From Eutypa lata (lineage: Eukaryota; Ascomycota; Sordariomycetes; Xylariales; Diatrypaceae): DNA of 64,000 bases. The DNA lies in contig JAKULF010000003.1 in NCBI GenBank assembly GCA_022661535.1, forward strand, positions 930,001 to 994,000. Reading direction: 5' to 3'. Positions 22,193 to 35,109 of the stretch are shown here, piece by piece. The notes beneath the pieces were generated by a model. It made no database searches. It worked only from the letters and a program-made list of their open reading frames with translations, and was not told the origin of the DNA. The position numbers were made by a program, and so were the translations under genes. Position 1 is the stretch's first letter. Each line of letters begins with the position of its first letter.

Positions 22193-22394
22193 CGCCTAAT
22201 GCTATCCCACTAGATATTGTTGCAGTTGGTTCGCTGAAAATAGGGAAGGCAACTAGCAAATGCTACTGACGATATGGTACTATATATGGTGGATGATGTA
22301 AAATGTGGAACTAATAGGATGGTTGGAGACATATTTCTGTATTGCAACGAGTCCCGTCTGAGCTATTCCCATGCATCAGTGAAACAGACCCTAC

Positions 22395-25315
22395 CTACGA
22401 GCCCGTAGGCCCCCTCGCAGTCAAGAAATCGAAATCCAAGCCCTCCTCCGCCTGATTAACACTCCGCATATACAGCCCTCGATATCCTCTCATGCGTTCC
22501 CTCGCCGCCCAATGTCCCACCTCTCCCACCTCAACGCCGCCCTTCCTCACCCTCTCCCGCTCCCCTTGCACCCTCGCCTGGCTCTCTGCCAATCTCGCCT
22601 CGATCTCTCCATCGTCAAGCTCAACGTGCAGCGTCCGCGCCTCGACATCGAGCCGTATGGTATCCCCGTCCCGAACAATCCCGAACACGCTCCGCGGGTC
22701 CGCCGCCTCCGGCGAGACGTGCAGCACGACGGTGCCGCCGGCCGTGCCGCTCATCCGCCCGTCGCTGACGCGGAGCATGTCTGCCACGCCTTGCGATGCT
22801 AGTTTTCGCGGGATCGGAATCAGTCCGGCCTAGACCGTATGCTCGAGTTAGCTACATGATGCTGTTCTTCGAAAAAGTCCAGGGGCGGGGAAGGTCAAAG
22901 AGCCCCTCCATATTTCTTAAGAGGTTTATAGTCAAGGAAACGGTCCAAAATTCAGCGCAGGACTTCTCCAGGAAGGCCATTGCAGGAGAGCTTTTAAGAA
23001 TCCTAATTACAGGCAACTTACCTCTGGCATTCCAGGGAACCCGATGGGCCCAATGCCTTGTAGCACTAGCACGCTATCGGGCGTGACATCGAGATCCGGG
23101 TCGTCGATGCGCGCAGCGAGGTCTTCTGTGTTCTTGAATACCACAGCAGGACCGGCATGCTTCAGCAGGCGCCGGTCCTTCGACGCACTAGCCTTGATGA
23201 CAGCACCGCCAGGCGCCAGGTTCCCCGCCAGCGCGACGAGCGACGAGGCCGGGTGCAGGGGATCGGAGGAAGGGCGGATGACGGGATTCCTTCCTCCATC
23301 GCCAGCAGTCGCTAGGATGAAAGGTGGAATCGCACTGCAATATTTTGGTATTAGCAGGATATCTTTACGGCAATATCTTACGTAGCTAGGTCTGGGGGGG
23401 GGGGGCGTTGTTCGGGAGTCCCATTTTTTTGCAAGTATTTATTTATGCCCCTTCCTGTAACCTAGAAGCCCCGAAGGTAGCTAATTACGAAGGGAAGAAG
23501 TAAAAGAATCTCAGAAATTGCTTACTCGAGCGCCTCGCCGAGCGTCTGGCCCGTGACGGTGCGGGCGCCGAGACGTAGTAACGGGCGTAGCTGGCGTAGC
23601 AGCTCCGGAAGCCCGCCCGCGGCGTGGAAGTCGGTCATACTGCAGCATTGGGAGTCAGCAATTGATTCTTTACGTATATCTTAGCGAGGTCTGATAGGTA
23701 TTCGGGAGCAAAGGCTCCCCAACATGACCCTCCCAGTAACTTCAAGCACTGCGGATAGCTACAAAGGGGGGGAGAAAACAACCCCCACAATTACTTACTA
23801 GCCGTCGCCGCTGGGCTTGAGGTCGACGAGCAGCGGGACGCGGCGCCCGACGTCATCCACCATCTGGGGCGTCACCGACCCCGCGATGGCCGGGTGCCGG
23901 TTCGCGATCGCCATCAGGTGGACGACGGCGTTGGTCGAGCCCCCGATCGCTTGAAGGACTACGATGGCGTTGACGAACGAGTCCAGGCTGAGGATCTCCT
24001 GCGGTCGGAGCTGCTCCGTGGCGAGCGCGACAGCCCGCGCCCCCGTCTCCTCGGCGACGCGGAGGCGCGCTGCCGAGACCGCTGCGGGCGTTGCGCCCTT
24101 GAGGGGCATCATGCCTAGGGCAGCCAGGAGGCATGCCATCGTGCTCGCGGTTCCCATGACGCCGCAGGTGCCTGCCTGGCGGTGTTGCGGTCGTCGTTTA
24201 GCTGGGTTTCCTTATCTTCTGAGGAGAGGAAGCGGGGGGAGGGGGCAGAGGGTAATGGAAGCAAACCGAGAAAAAAGGGAAAATTGTGTTAGCGAGAGTG
24301 CACACCCGCTAAGTAGAAACTCACAGTCGGAGCCAGCTCCTCGTTCAGGGCCGAGATATCCTCGATGTCGATGGTCCCGGCCCGATACTTCGCCCAGTTG
24401 TTGCGGCAGTCCGTGCAGGCGCCGATTCGGACCCCTCTGTGGCTTCCGGGCATCATCGGCCCCGTGACGAGGTGGATAGCCGGCTTGTTAGCGGAGATGG
24501 CGCCCATGAGCTGGGCGGGCGTTGTTTTGTCGCAACCTACGTTCTTGGTTAGCGATAGGCATGTCGGAGATCTAGACCTATTCATCCCCCGGATAGATAT
24601 AGCTCCCATATTACATAAATGAACACCCCTTAAACTCCTAACAGGTGAAAAAAGAAAGAAAAACCCCGGCTTGGGACCAACGCAACGAATCCACTCACCC
24701 ACCCACTCACCAATTACTCACCTCCAACCAGCACAACCGCATCCACAGGCTGCGCGCGGATCATCTCCTCGGTATCCATGCTCATGAGGTTCCTCAGGAA
24801 CATCTTTTTGGTATAAAAAAAAAACAAATTAGTATCCAATTTTCCATCGTACCCTGTAGAAGGTTCTATAACAGAACGAGAGAGAGAGACAAGATATTAA
24901 CGTGTTTCTACCAAGCACTCACGCTGGAGGGGGAGGCGAAGGACTCGTGGAGGCTGACGGTGGGGAACTCGACGGCCAGGCCGCCCCGGAGGTGGATGCC
25001 GCGCTTCACGGCGTCGAGCAGCTGCGGCATGTTGGCGTGGCACGGGTTGAACCCGGACCCCGTGTTGACGACGCCCACGATGGGCCGCGACAGTGCGTCC
25101 TCGCTGTACCCCAGGGCCTTGATGAAGGCCTTGCGCAGGAACAGCGAGAAGTGCGCGTCCCCGTACGACGTGAGGCCCTGGCGGAGCCCGACGCCCGGGA
25201 CCGCTAGGGGCTGGCTGAGGTCATAGTCTGCGTTTGGTTGTGGTTGTGATGTGGTGGTTGAAGATTCCTCCGTTGCTGCCACTGTCGAGGTGGTGGCTGC
25301 GTTTCTCGAGGACAT
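22395..25315 (-). CDS. IlvD/Edd family dehydratase (dihydroxy-acid or sugar-acid dehydratase)
   Basis: Seven exons, all joined in phase: complement of 24923-25315, 24722-24803, 24536-24325, 24175-23799, 23639-23526, 23334-23022 and 22829-22395; 641 aa. Fe-S cluster and active-site motifs are intact: GSGFNPCHANMPQ, VLVGGCDKTTPAQLMGA, and AGTCGVMGTASTMA supply the three cluster cysteines; the final domain has SDGRMSGTAGG with the catalytic Ser region. Members dehydrate 2,3-dihydroxy acids, either in valine/isoleucine synthesis (Ilv3) or in sugar-acid catabolism. The N-terminus is Ser/Thr/Glu-rich without a clear mitochondrial presequence and PCH replaces the PCN usual in Ilv3. A cytosolic paralogue acting on a sugar acid is therefore likelier than the biosynthetic enzyme. 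Intron 5 includes a 12-G run (about 23394-23405). Confidence 0.88.
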
Positions 25316-25952
25316 CGTGGTAGTATTCGTAAAAATAAAATATTAAAAATACTAAAACAGAAAGTGATATAGTAAAACGTGATGGGGTAGTTCATTATAC
25401 AAGGACCCGCCTGAACGTGAACGAGTTCATGGCGATGACACCATTCCTACAGACTTACTTACGGCAGCTTCTCGGGGGGTCCCAATGCCGAAGTGGAGAT
25501 CGGGGTATGCCCGCGCCTGGATATAACTAGTCCCACATTCCCCAAGGCGTGGGCGTAATATAGTTTGCGAGCTATGCCATTGGTTGGGAGGATAACGACA
25601 TACTCCAACGTCTCGGTATAAAGCACAAATAGAGGGCGACAATGACTTGTATATGAATTTGGGTGACATATGGATCCTCGGGTAGATGATCACATTTTCT
25701 CATTTCATGCACTTATTCGCGCGATCCTGGAATTATAGACCAGTAGAAAAGGGGTAGAGCTTCTGAACGCTACAGCGAATCAACTGGTGGAGATTGATGC
25801 TTAAGTTTCCTATATATTCTTACGCTGTAATGATTCCGAATCCGCTGGCAACAGGCCCATCAAGACACTACTTAAAACATGACTGTAGTTGAAACCCGTG
25901 CAGTGACCCGGTCTTGTAAATATACAAGAAAAATATCAATTGAGGTAGCGCT
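25316..25952. other. Intergenic region
   Basis: About 640 bases between the dehydratase start and the 3' end of the R3H-associated gene. No gene seen. Confidence 0.5.
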
Positions 25953-27171
25953 TCAGCAGAGCTCCCAAAGGGGTCGAGGTAAATCAGCCCGCACCGGGGC
26001 CCTACGCCCTGTCTTCATGCTCTTGACACCTACGTAGACGACCTTGCGCCTTGGAGTCCCGGCAAAGAGGGAATAGGACTGGAGACCGTAGTAATCCGAA
26101 ATTGAGTGGGTGATCCATCGTCTGTTTTGGGTCAGTTCCATCGATCGTAACTAAGATCAAAGACCAAAGGCAAGGCAAGGCACGACACATACTTGAAGGC
26201 ACCGCTCTCGTTGTCATCGCCCACGTCATCAAGAACTAGGCCCTCCTCTTTCTTATCTTCTCGCCGGGCCTTTTTCCAGCCGTCTCGCATCGCGCCATTG
26301 CGGCCCACAAAGACGATTTCTTCGTCCTCGGTCTCCGAGGATGAAGAAGAGGAAGCATCGTTTGCCACTTCGAGCTCGACCAGGTATCGCCGGACGGGTT
26401 CCTCGAGGGAGCGCACCCAGGTCTTCATGATGGCGGGGCTCTTCTTGGCTCGCTGCAAGAGCTCGCGGGGCACACGGCCAGCGACGTGAGTATCCCCTAG
26501 GGTTCGGGTCTGCATCTGCTTGCGTCGAGCAGCGGCGGCCTTCTTCGCCTCGACTTCGGCGCGCACTCGGAGGTCCCAGGCCGCCGCGACCTGGTACGGG
26601 ACGTGGACAACGGGATGGGTCGGATGCGGCTCGAAGTCCTTGGGCTCGGGGGGCTGGGCATTCGGAACGTGAATCAGATGGTCTACGTCAAGACAAGATT
26701 AACAACATTAGCCCCACAACACTACTACTACTAGTATCCAAGTACCAGTTGAGGGGCGAAGGGGGTGGTGGTGGTGATGATGGCGGCGCATATACCGTTC
26801 TCCCAGCGCCGGCGCTGTCGGCTACCCTCCTTGCCCTTCAACAGAGCCTCGCGACGTCGTAGACTATCTCGACTAGAAAGTGGGCGAGGCGGAGGGGTGA
26901 CGGCGGAGGACTTTGCGCGCGGATCTTGAACAGTCACGGACGATTTCCTGATGGCGCTATCGTCAAGAGGGATGGTGAGCGGGGTTCCAGTGCCACGCGC
27001 CGCCGGAGATACAGATAGAGATTGGAGGGCAGAGATAGTCCAAGTCTCAATGTCGATAACCCCTGATGAATGCCCAGCAGGCGTGGCGGGAGTCTGTTGA
27101 TGGTCGCTCTCGTTGGTGGTCGTTGGACCTCCCAGTCCGGGGGGTGGAGGGACAGCGCTGTAGATAGCCAT
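25953..27171 (-). CDS. R3H-associated N-terminal domain protein
   Basis: Exons complement of 26796-27171, 26193-26682 and 25953-26121 (344 aa), introns 113 and 71 nt. The fungal R3H-associated N-terminal domain is recognisable: WTISALQSLSVSPAARGTGTPLTIPLDD (about 42-70), RRREALLKGKEGSRQRRRWENDHLI across the first junction, and PPEPKDFEPHPTHPVVHVPYQVAAAWD. Residues about 285-325 (KRWITHSISDYYGLQSYS...RKVVYVG) fit an R3H-type single-strand nucleic acid binding fold (R..H residues present). An acidic Ser-rich stretch (SSSSSSETEDEEIVFVG) separates them. The exact role is unknown; RNA or ssDNA binding is inferred from the domain. Confidence 0.82.
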
Positions 27172-28373
27172 GATGAATCAGAATATACGGAGATAAGCTT
27201 TGGGACGCCGCAACAATAAACTCTAAGGGTTGACAGGGTTAGAATATATAAATATTAAACAATATGCCAATCTACGTGTATTGAGGTTATGGAATCAAGA
27301 GATAGTAATGAAAGCTGGTGGCCCTCCTGACTATTCAATGTAATGAATGAGTGAATGAGACAACAACGTCCGAATGCGCGAGTCAATGCTATAATGTGCA
27401 TTCAATGATAATGACACATCCACCGAACAGACCGAGGAACCGACCCCTGCACATGCAAGCCCTTTATGAACTTTGGCCAATCAAACATCTGGGATTGTCC
27501 CACGGTTCACGGATATCCTTGTAAGCTTCAAGAGCGGACCAGCCCATTTCAAAGTTGAGAAGCATGCGCCACAACCGCCACACACTCCTTTACTTACTTG
27601 ACTATCCCCATACCCCATACGTAAGGCTTCACGTCGAAGTTATTTTGCAGTAATACTGTGGTTATTTATGAAGCGTCCCACTCAGCTTTCCTTTCCTGGC
27701 ACCCTCATAATCAGGTACATCCTCTAACTAAGCCCTATAACCAAGTCATCCGGATAGCAGGGTTCAGGCTCTAGGTATATCTAGGTGGTGTGCAGGTGAG
27801 ACACTGCATCGACAACAAATTGTTAAACATCTTGATGTTACACTCACTGCGTAAAGGACACCAACGGGCTCTCATCCGAAACCCAGCCTGCGTTGGTTTT
27901 CCTATCAAATTGGAGCTACTTATTATGCCAGGAAGAGGGTAGTTACAATCCGTTATTGCAATTGGCTACTCTGTCGTCTGTGGCTATAGGTAGTTACATG
28001 TTGGTCATCTTCGGGGTCTTCACAGTGAACCGCCTTCTTCCCTCCCAGACCCCACACAGCCTCTGTAAGGAACATGCCAAGCTCAGCCTGCTTGTTTGTG
28101 AACAAGACATTTGGGTAGAGAGAGTTATTACTCTTCGGTGATTTCCATGCTGTTAAGTATTAATATTAAAATTAATGACAATCCTTTAAGCCACCAAATA
28201 GGGGCCAGTTAGCACCAGCTTTCCTGCCTACATATATGGTCTTGTGTCCTCTGAACTTGCCCATCCTCAAACCAGATGATCTATTCACTCTTGCTTACGT
28301 CCCTATAGGATTTCTGATAACTTCACCATCTATTGTTCCTTAACCCCTTAGACTACTGACTCAGACATTTACC
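27172..28373. other. Intergenic, 1.2 kb between divergent genes
   Basis: No supportable coding sequence. Presumably contains both divergent promoters. Confidence 0.5.
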
Positions 28374-29199
28374 ATGTCAAAGAGGAGAACTTGCTATTGG
28401 CCTGATGGCACAATCGACGACAGGAGTTTCCCCTGTGTTTCCAACACGACCGACCATAGTTCCTGTTGCGTAGGCACTGATACATGCTTCTCAGATGGCA
28501 CCTGTGCGACTGTTCATAACAACATACCGTATCGAGGAAGTTGTACGGATATACAGTGGCAAAGCAGCGCCTGCCCTCTCGACATTTGCATCGATGACTG
28601 TGAGTATTTAAGCAATCATGACATGAAAGAGTAGACGTGCTCCGCTAGTTACCGTTACCCCTACACAGCAATACATGAAACTGGACGGACCTTGATATAT
28701 TGGCAATCCTAACATTTATGTAGCCCACTTAGGTTCTCCGGTGTGGATCATACAATGTTTCCCTCGCAACCTATCATCGTGCTGTCTTCACGAAGCTGAC
28801 ACCTGTTGTGGTTCTGGGGAGTACTTTACCTACAACCCAGAAACGATATCCGCGGTGCTCGATGAAGATGGCCAGGACAGGTTGGCGTTAGAGATGACGA
28901 CGACGACAACGACAACGACGGTGATAACAACTACGACTCCAGGGGCCTCCTCGACGTCCGAACCATGGGCCACAAGTACTGTTAGCCCTACAGTTATTGG
29001 ATTAAGCGCCGCCCTCGGTATCGTGATCTTATCTGCTACCGTCAGCCTTGGCTTCCTCTGGAGGAAGCTTCAGCAGGCGAAAGCCCAACAACAACAGAGC
29101 GAGGGGCTCTACATGTCTATGCAGTATGGGCCATCACAGTACGGGGCAACACAGATAGGTGATCACACTATACCTGAGCTTCCCGAGACTAGACATTGA
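28374..29199 (+). CDS. Cys-rich single-pass membrane protein (fungal, unknown function)
   Basis: Exons 28374-28599 and 28733-29199 (230 aa). Cysteines are laid out as in a common fungal family: CYWPDG...PCVSN...SSCCVGTDTCFSDGTC...GSCTDIQWQSSACPLDIC, then QCFP...SSCCLHEADTCCGSGEYF. A Thr-rich spacer (TTTTTTTTVITTTTP) follows, then a membrane helix (PTVIGLSAALGIVILSATVSLGFLW) and a short Gln-rich cytoplasmic tail. The alternative acceptor at 28723 keeps the same phase and adds three residues. Family members usually have a signal peptide. None is visible at this start, so an upstream exon may be missing or the true start differs. The role is unknown; a surface sensor or wall-associated protein is plausible. 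Confidence 0.68.
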
Positions 29200-30665
29200 A
29201 GTGTTTCTATACTTGGTCGAGGGCCTACATATGTTCGAAGACATGTATATGCTGGAAATGGTAGGCGGATTGGATTAGTAGTCCCTTGTGACTATAACGA
29301 GCACTTACTGCAAGGCAACGTGTCTGATTTAAACCGAGTTATTATCGTCAGCGTATTTAAAGGGTAAAGGTTTCGGCGCCGGTACATTTTATTTTTCAAA
29401 GCACCAAAAATTAAAATAAAATAAAATAAACAAAACCGTCGGTATCAACTGTAGTCGATAGGTATCTACAATGATTCTACATGCTTAGAGCATAGTTAAA
29501 CCATAGCTCAACAGTCTTGTCGTCGCAGTGCCACGCAGATTGAGGTGTAGCCGTCAAAATTGAAAGCCTGTTGACCTGCTTTACTCTCACAGTAACTCCA
29601 TTCAAGGGACTGCGAACCTATTGAGTTTGTCGCTTGAAATTAGAACCAAGAGGCTGTCGAGGAACGATCATTCACAGAGACTCGAATGACGTCACCACCA
29701 ACATTCCTAGGAAGTGAGGCTCTTCCTCTAATTTCGAATTAATATACGAGTATAATGCCATGAAACTAGTATGAAAAAGGACCGTAATATATGTATAATG
29801 TTCGAGTTTCCACTATCAAGGCTAACGTCATTCTGGTTGTATTCATGTGTAGGAGTAGGTAGGAGGCCTGCCTCCAAGTGGGGTTCTCGAGACTCCTTCA
29901 TCAGCATTTCAGCTTCCATCAGAACCTTGCAACCTGCAGCTGCAAGGGTCACATCCGCATTCAATTGATAAGTAAGTGCGAGATTATTCTTTCCTTGCTG
30001 ACTTGACGGAGGCTCTCTTCGACCCGACCAGATAACGCTTGCGTCGAAATGTTTGTTCTCTTGAACCTTTATATATGTAGATAAAAATATGCTCTACCAA
30101 CAATCTCAACGGTAGTAGGTAGCTGTATATATATCGACGATTAAGTAGCACCGAGAATACTCGTGTATGTGTCCAAAGTGGAGGGTGAGTAGGCAAGTCT
30201 ACTGAGAGCCTCGTCATTTGGCGAACCACGATGGACGCCTTGCTTGCCCTGTTGCTGCCTACCAACCCTTGGCTACAATTCTGCCAGACGCAATTGGCTA
30301 TGATGTTACGATGTAAAAGACGCGCAAGACTTCTGTGTTGGCCAGATGAGTGCCATTGGATCACCCCTCCTGCCCCCCTGGTATTTTACTAGCAATTGCC
30401 CATCCGCAACAAGGCTAAGGTGTACCGCAAGCGCACCGCGGTGCGCTCGTCCGTTGGGTGTGCTAGCCTGCCGATACATGGCGTTATACCTATGAATATT
30501 TATTGCTCGCGGTCCGACCCGAATTCAGTGCCGGCGCGCCTTCCTCTCGTCTTCACTTTTATTCCCGTCGCTTGGTTTATATACATTCTTACATAAGTAT
30601 ATATACGACGAGCAAACGTCGAACTCTTGGCGATTGTGTGTCAAAGGCTCACTTTTACTTAAACC
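29200..30665. other. Intergenic, 1.5 kb
   Basis: No gene supported. Contains an (AAAAT)n-like A/T run at about 29390-29430. TATA-like sequences (about 30571 and 30595-30608) lie 60-95 bases before the ATG of the next gene. Confidence 0.5.
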
Positions 30666-33058
30666 ATGGAGTCAGAACAACAGGACATTCCCAACAGCAA
30701 CCTGCGCCATGACTCCTCTCCCCCGGGATTACGGCGCATGAGCAGCCTCTTCAAGCGGATCATGCGGAAAGAAGACGCGAGCGCCAACAATAGCAGCAGG
30801 AACATCATCGTGCCCCAGCTGAAGCGGAGCCTGCACAGGGAGGTCGAGAATACCGACTCGACGACCGCAGGCAATAGGCTCCTCTCGTGGATCAGGAGCA
30901 GTTCCGATATCTCTCGGTCCAGTTCGAAGGATTGGCGCAGGGGATCGGGGTCGTCCAAGTCGTCCTACTCCTCCGTCTTCTCGAAGGGGAGGTACTCTTA
31001 CGGCTCGACGACCCTGACCAGCTCGACGTCAGCGAGGCGCTCCAGCGTCCTGTCCTCGACCGCCAGGCTCCGACGCAGCGGCACTTTCTCTGCCCTTGCG
31101 AAGACGCCTATCGTCAATGAGAGGGCCCTGTCCGAATCGATCAAGAGCGGAAGAGGTCCTCAAGAGAGCTCAGAGTCTCCAGAAGGTTGCCAGTTCGTTC
31201 CGTGTTCATGTGCGGACCTACCAAGATGCCCTCATACGTCGATGAGCCCGGCTGCACCGGTGGGATTAGCGAAGCCCGACCTACACCCTGGAGAATCAGA
31301 ACTATCGATGGACCATCCCATGGCTGTCCCCAGGACCTTGCCCGACTTTTACGATGAGTTACACCCTCGCAGGCTTTCGTATAGCGCGGAAGTAGAACAT
31401 CGGCAATCCCATCTCCGAGTAACACCGCCCATGGATGAATCGCCACGGGAGACCTTATCGTGGGCGGCCTCTAGTAATAGGTCGACGCACGTGACGGAAT
31501 ACGATTCTACGACGGCAAGCGAGTACGAGGACGACCTCTCGGAAGAGAACCACATATTGACACCGTTGACCGGGTTGTTAATCGACAAACTATTGAGAGC
31601 ATTCTATAATAGCAACAACGACGGCACTCCTCCATCTCCAGCCAACCACCACCTCCACCACCACCACCACACTTGCCATGGGACTTCGGAGAGCTCGAGT
31701 CCAAGGAGCTCGCCAGGTGGTGACCAAAGCAGGGGAACCGCGTCGTCGTCGTCCACTACTCATGACCCCCACCACGGGATCCGACACGGAAGAGCGATGG
31801 GGGGCAGCCGGGGGAACGAAGCGCACGACTCGGGGGGCGAAGAGGAGGATGAAGACCGCCCGGTAAAGCGAGTGTGCAACACGCCTAAGGAAGCGATGCA
31901 CCAGCCGCCGCTCCTAGCCTGCCCGTTCTGCAAATGGAAGCCGCTCACGTACCAAAACTGCTACAAATATGTCCTGAAGGACATATCCCGAGTGAAGCAG
32001 CACCTGCGGCGCAACCACCGCCGGCCGCCGGTAAGTATCGCTTTTTTTTTCTTCCAGAGTTGTTTTCTTTTCCCTTTGTGGTTTGCTTTAGTGCTTACAG
32101 TTTACTGAAAAGGGGGGATGATTGGGAGCGATAACTCCCGAGTAACATCCCTTACTTCGCTAAAATACCTATAAAAAAAGTAATTACTGACTCAAGATGT
32201 TTGCAGTACTGCCCCAAGTGCTGGCAGACGTTCAACTCGGAGGAGAGCCGCGACGGGCACATCCGGACGGACTCGTGCTTCTCGCAGGAGCAGCAGGCGG
32301 CGGCGCCCGTCCTTCTGCCGGGGGTCACGGCGGCGCAGCAGGAGCAGCTGGACCGCCGCGTCGACAAGAAGCTCTCCAAGGCGGACCAGTGGTTCTCCAT
32401 GTACGCGATCCTGTTCCCGGACTGCCCGCGGCCCCGCAGCCCCTACGTCGAGAGCGACCTGTCGGCCGAGCTGCTGTCGTTCCAGCGGTTCATGGGGGCC
32501 GAGGGCCTCGCCATCGTCGAGCAGACCGCGCGGGAGCACATCAGCGTCAACGCCTCGCGAGATCTACAGCAGCAACAACAGCAGCAGCTCCTCCCATACC
32601 CCCAGCAGTATCAGCAGCAGCAGCAAGAGCAAGAGCAAGAGCAGCAGCTCGTCGAGTTCTCCCAAACCCTCTTTCAGCACGCCATCCCGCGGATCCTACA
32701 GCGCTACGAAGCGACGCGGCCGAACAATAACAATAACAATCACCATAACAACAGCAATAACATCAACATCATGGCCGCCTCGTCGTCGGATTCCGGGTAC
32801 GGCTCCTCGACGCGGAGCGGGGGGAGGGTGAGCCGGGAGATCGAGCGGCCCGTGCTCCGCGCCCAGGGGTTGCGGTCGATATATCCCATGCGCAACGATA
32901 ACATCTTGTTCCCGTCGCCGTTCTCGTTCGATCCCGCCAGCCCCCACACGGGACACGATGCAACGTCGTTCGCGACGTTCCCTCCTCCTAGCATGCCAGC
33001 TAATGATGAGCCTTTGGCGGATTTCGATATGGATAGCATAGACAGGTTTTCATTTTAA
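30666..33058 (+). CDS. Fungal C2H2-type zinc finger protein
   Basis: Exons 30666-32030 and 32207-33058 (738 aa); 176 nt intron, phase 0. The zinc-binding module crosses the splice junction: LACPFCKWKPLTYQNCYKYVLKDISRVKQHLRRNH, then YCPKCWQTFNSEESRDGHIRTDSC. This is the paired, degenerate C2H2 arrangement common in fungal proteins that carry 'CPF(Y/C)K' and 'YCP.C...F' motifs. Upstream is a long Ser-rich basic region (1-130) and disordered linkers with His and acidic runs; downstream are poly-Gln (about 580-605) and poly-Asn/His tracts. DNA or RNA binding is inferred; no target is known. The poly-Gln and poly-Asn tracts are likely length-variable between strains. Confidence 0.82.
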
Positions 33059-33808
33059 GATAAACAAAATGGTGTATGTGTAGTAGCAATATGACGGGAC
33101 GGCGTGGTATATACTTCCCAGTGACATGTATTTCAATTACGAGTACCAGATGTAGCGAGTGGGGATAATTTGGAGTTTATTAGGCTGGGAAGGGTGGCCT
33201 AGGTAGAGCTAGAGAGACTACCGTCAGTCAATGAATGGATCCTTTCATCGAGGCAACCCTTTCTGAAGCCTCCATGGTGTTTTCTGTATTTAAACTATGT
33301 TGTAGGCTATGTGTTTAATATGGCTGTCAATGTCTCCGCTATCGAAAAGCATCGTTGACATACATAGCAACTATACAATAGGGGCATATAGCAAAGCAAA
33401 TGAGAATGTGGCGCATAGCGTCGCACTAGAAAAGAAAGAAACCATAGCAATAACATTGGGACCAAGGAAAACACCAACTCCCAAAGGCAAGTTACTCATA
33501 TTAGGTACCGAGTAGAAGCCCGACGACATACAGTCTGCAATACAATGCAACAGGATGCAACAGAATGATGGGGTTGCAAATAAGTAGTAGTAGTCCAGCC
33601 ACCCACCCATCCAGCCAGTTAGCCAGCCCACCGTACTACCCATATCTAAACGCAATGATAAACTCCCGTACGCACACGTGGATATACACCAACGCAATGA
33701 TAATCAAATTCAGCAAACATGCGTTACATGAGAGAACAATTTGCTACTACTTCTTCCACCCACCCAACAAATACACAACCAACCAAACAAACAACCAAAA
33801 AAAAAAAT
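33059..33808. other. Convergent intergenic region
   Basis: Between the 3' ends of the zinc-finger and PQ-loop genes; no coding sequence supported. A-rich and (ccaacc)-like simple sequence lies near 33765-33810. Confidence 0.5.
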
Positions 33809-35109
33809 TTACCGGACGCCCGAGCTCCCAAGCCCACCCGGCGCAAGCAGCGGCTGGTTCTCGCCAACACCCTGGACGCTCTCGCGGTCGAGGGCGCGCT
33901 CGATCTCCTCCTGGGTCTCGCCGTAGGCGTGGAGGTGGGCCGAGTAGGGGCCGGGGGAGGGCAGGACTCTGGGCGTGGTGCGGCGGTTGTAGACGGGTCG
34001 CTGCGGGTGTTGGGAGTTGGGAGAGGCGCGAGAAGAAGGGGATGAATGGTTGTTGTGTTGTTCGTGGTGCGAGCCCCCCTTAGAGGGCCACTCGTACCGG
34101 ATGGCCATGACGAGCACGAAGCCCTGCATGATGGCCGTCAACACATACACGCCCCAGGAGCTCCAGCCGCCCCAGCCAAGGCGCGCTGCCAGACTGCCGG
34201 CAAACAGGAACCCTCCCGGCGTCTGGATGCACATCATTAGGATGCTGAGACTGCCGGCATGCTTAAGGTTATATGTCGTCCAGATCTGCGGGATGTACTG
34301 GACTGCGGCGAGCGCGGCCGAGGTAATACCAAGAAAGTTCGCCCAGACTTTGAGATGCGATGGTGCGCCTAGCGAGAGCGCGGTTGAAACTACGACGACG
34401 ACCAGGCCATGGATCAGACAGATGCCAGCAACGCTGATAGCGGTCCGCCATGTAGGTTGGTCTGGGTCGTTCTCGAGCTCCTCGTCGTCCGAGACCTCGG
34501 CCTCCTCCCTTCTGAAGAAGACGAGGAACAGAACTAGACTATATATATATATATCCCATTGTCAGCATCGCCACACGCTGTCATATATATATAGAGTGAC
34601 ATATGTTGGGCCTCGAATAGAAGGATAGGAGACGAAAAGGAGGCCCACGAACATGATGGTGAAGCAGATCCACTGCATTCCGATCTGCACGACCCCTAGC
34701 AAGCCCGCCGTGCACTCAAAGGGGCTGACCTCGCGGCAGCAGGCAACGTCGGCTCGGGACTCGGGTAAGGTCAAGATGTTGCCGAACTGCGAGTTGGCAG
34801 ACGTGACACCAAGTAGGACGAAGTACGGGGAGATGCCCTCAGATGTTCCGCGGGAGATGATTCGATAATGCTGGGTCATGTAGGAGAGCATGATACCGAC
34901 GACGATGAGACTAGGCCAAGTAGAACCACGTTAGTGTCAGTCATCGCAGAAGTCAAACCGTAGGGGGGATTAGACAAGGGTTAGGTGTAGTTTAGGATGG
35001 CGTGCACTCACATGGAAACAAAAAAGTTGGTGTATCCGACATCGCGCAGCTTGTCGCAGTGGTCTTCCACCACCTTGAAGACGTTGTCCACCTTGAAGAC
35101 GTTGTCCAT
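33809..35109 (-). CDS. PQ-loop repeat membrane protein
   Basis: Exons complement of 35012-35109, 34653-34910 and 33809-34538 (361 aa). The second intron uses a GTTCGT donor; it is the only donor that restores phase and rebuilds the helix WICFTIILVLFLVFF, and the branch site CTGAC is present. Hydrophobic helices are consistent with a seven-helix PQ-loop transporter. The second PQ motif is visible as VQYIPQIWTTYNLKHAGSLSI; the first copy is weaker. PQ-loop proteins include lysosomal/vacuolar cystine and basic amino-acid exporters. The C-terminus (about 90 residues) is polar and disordered. The N-terminus holds an 18 bp tandem duplication that encodes DNVFKV twice. The substrate is unknown. Confidence 0.8.

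Noticed and set aside
30396..30712. Short plus-strand open frames before the zinc-finger gene
   Set aside because: No codon structure, and they overlap TATA-like sequence and the leader.
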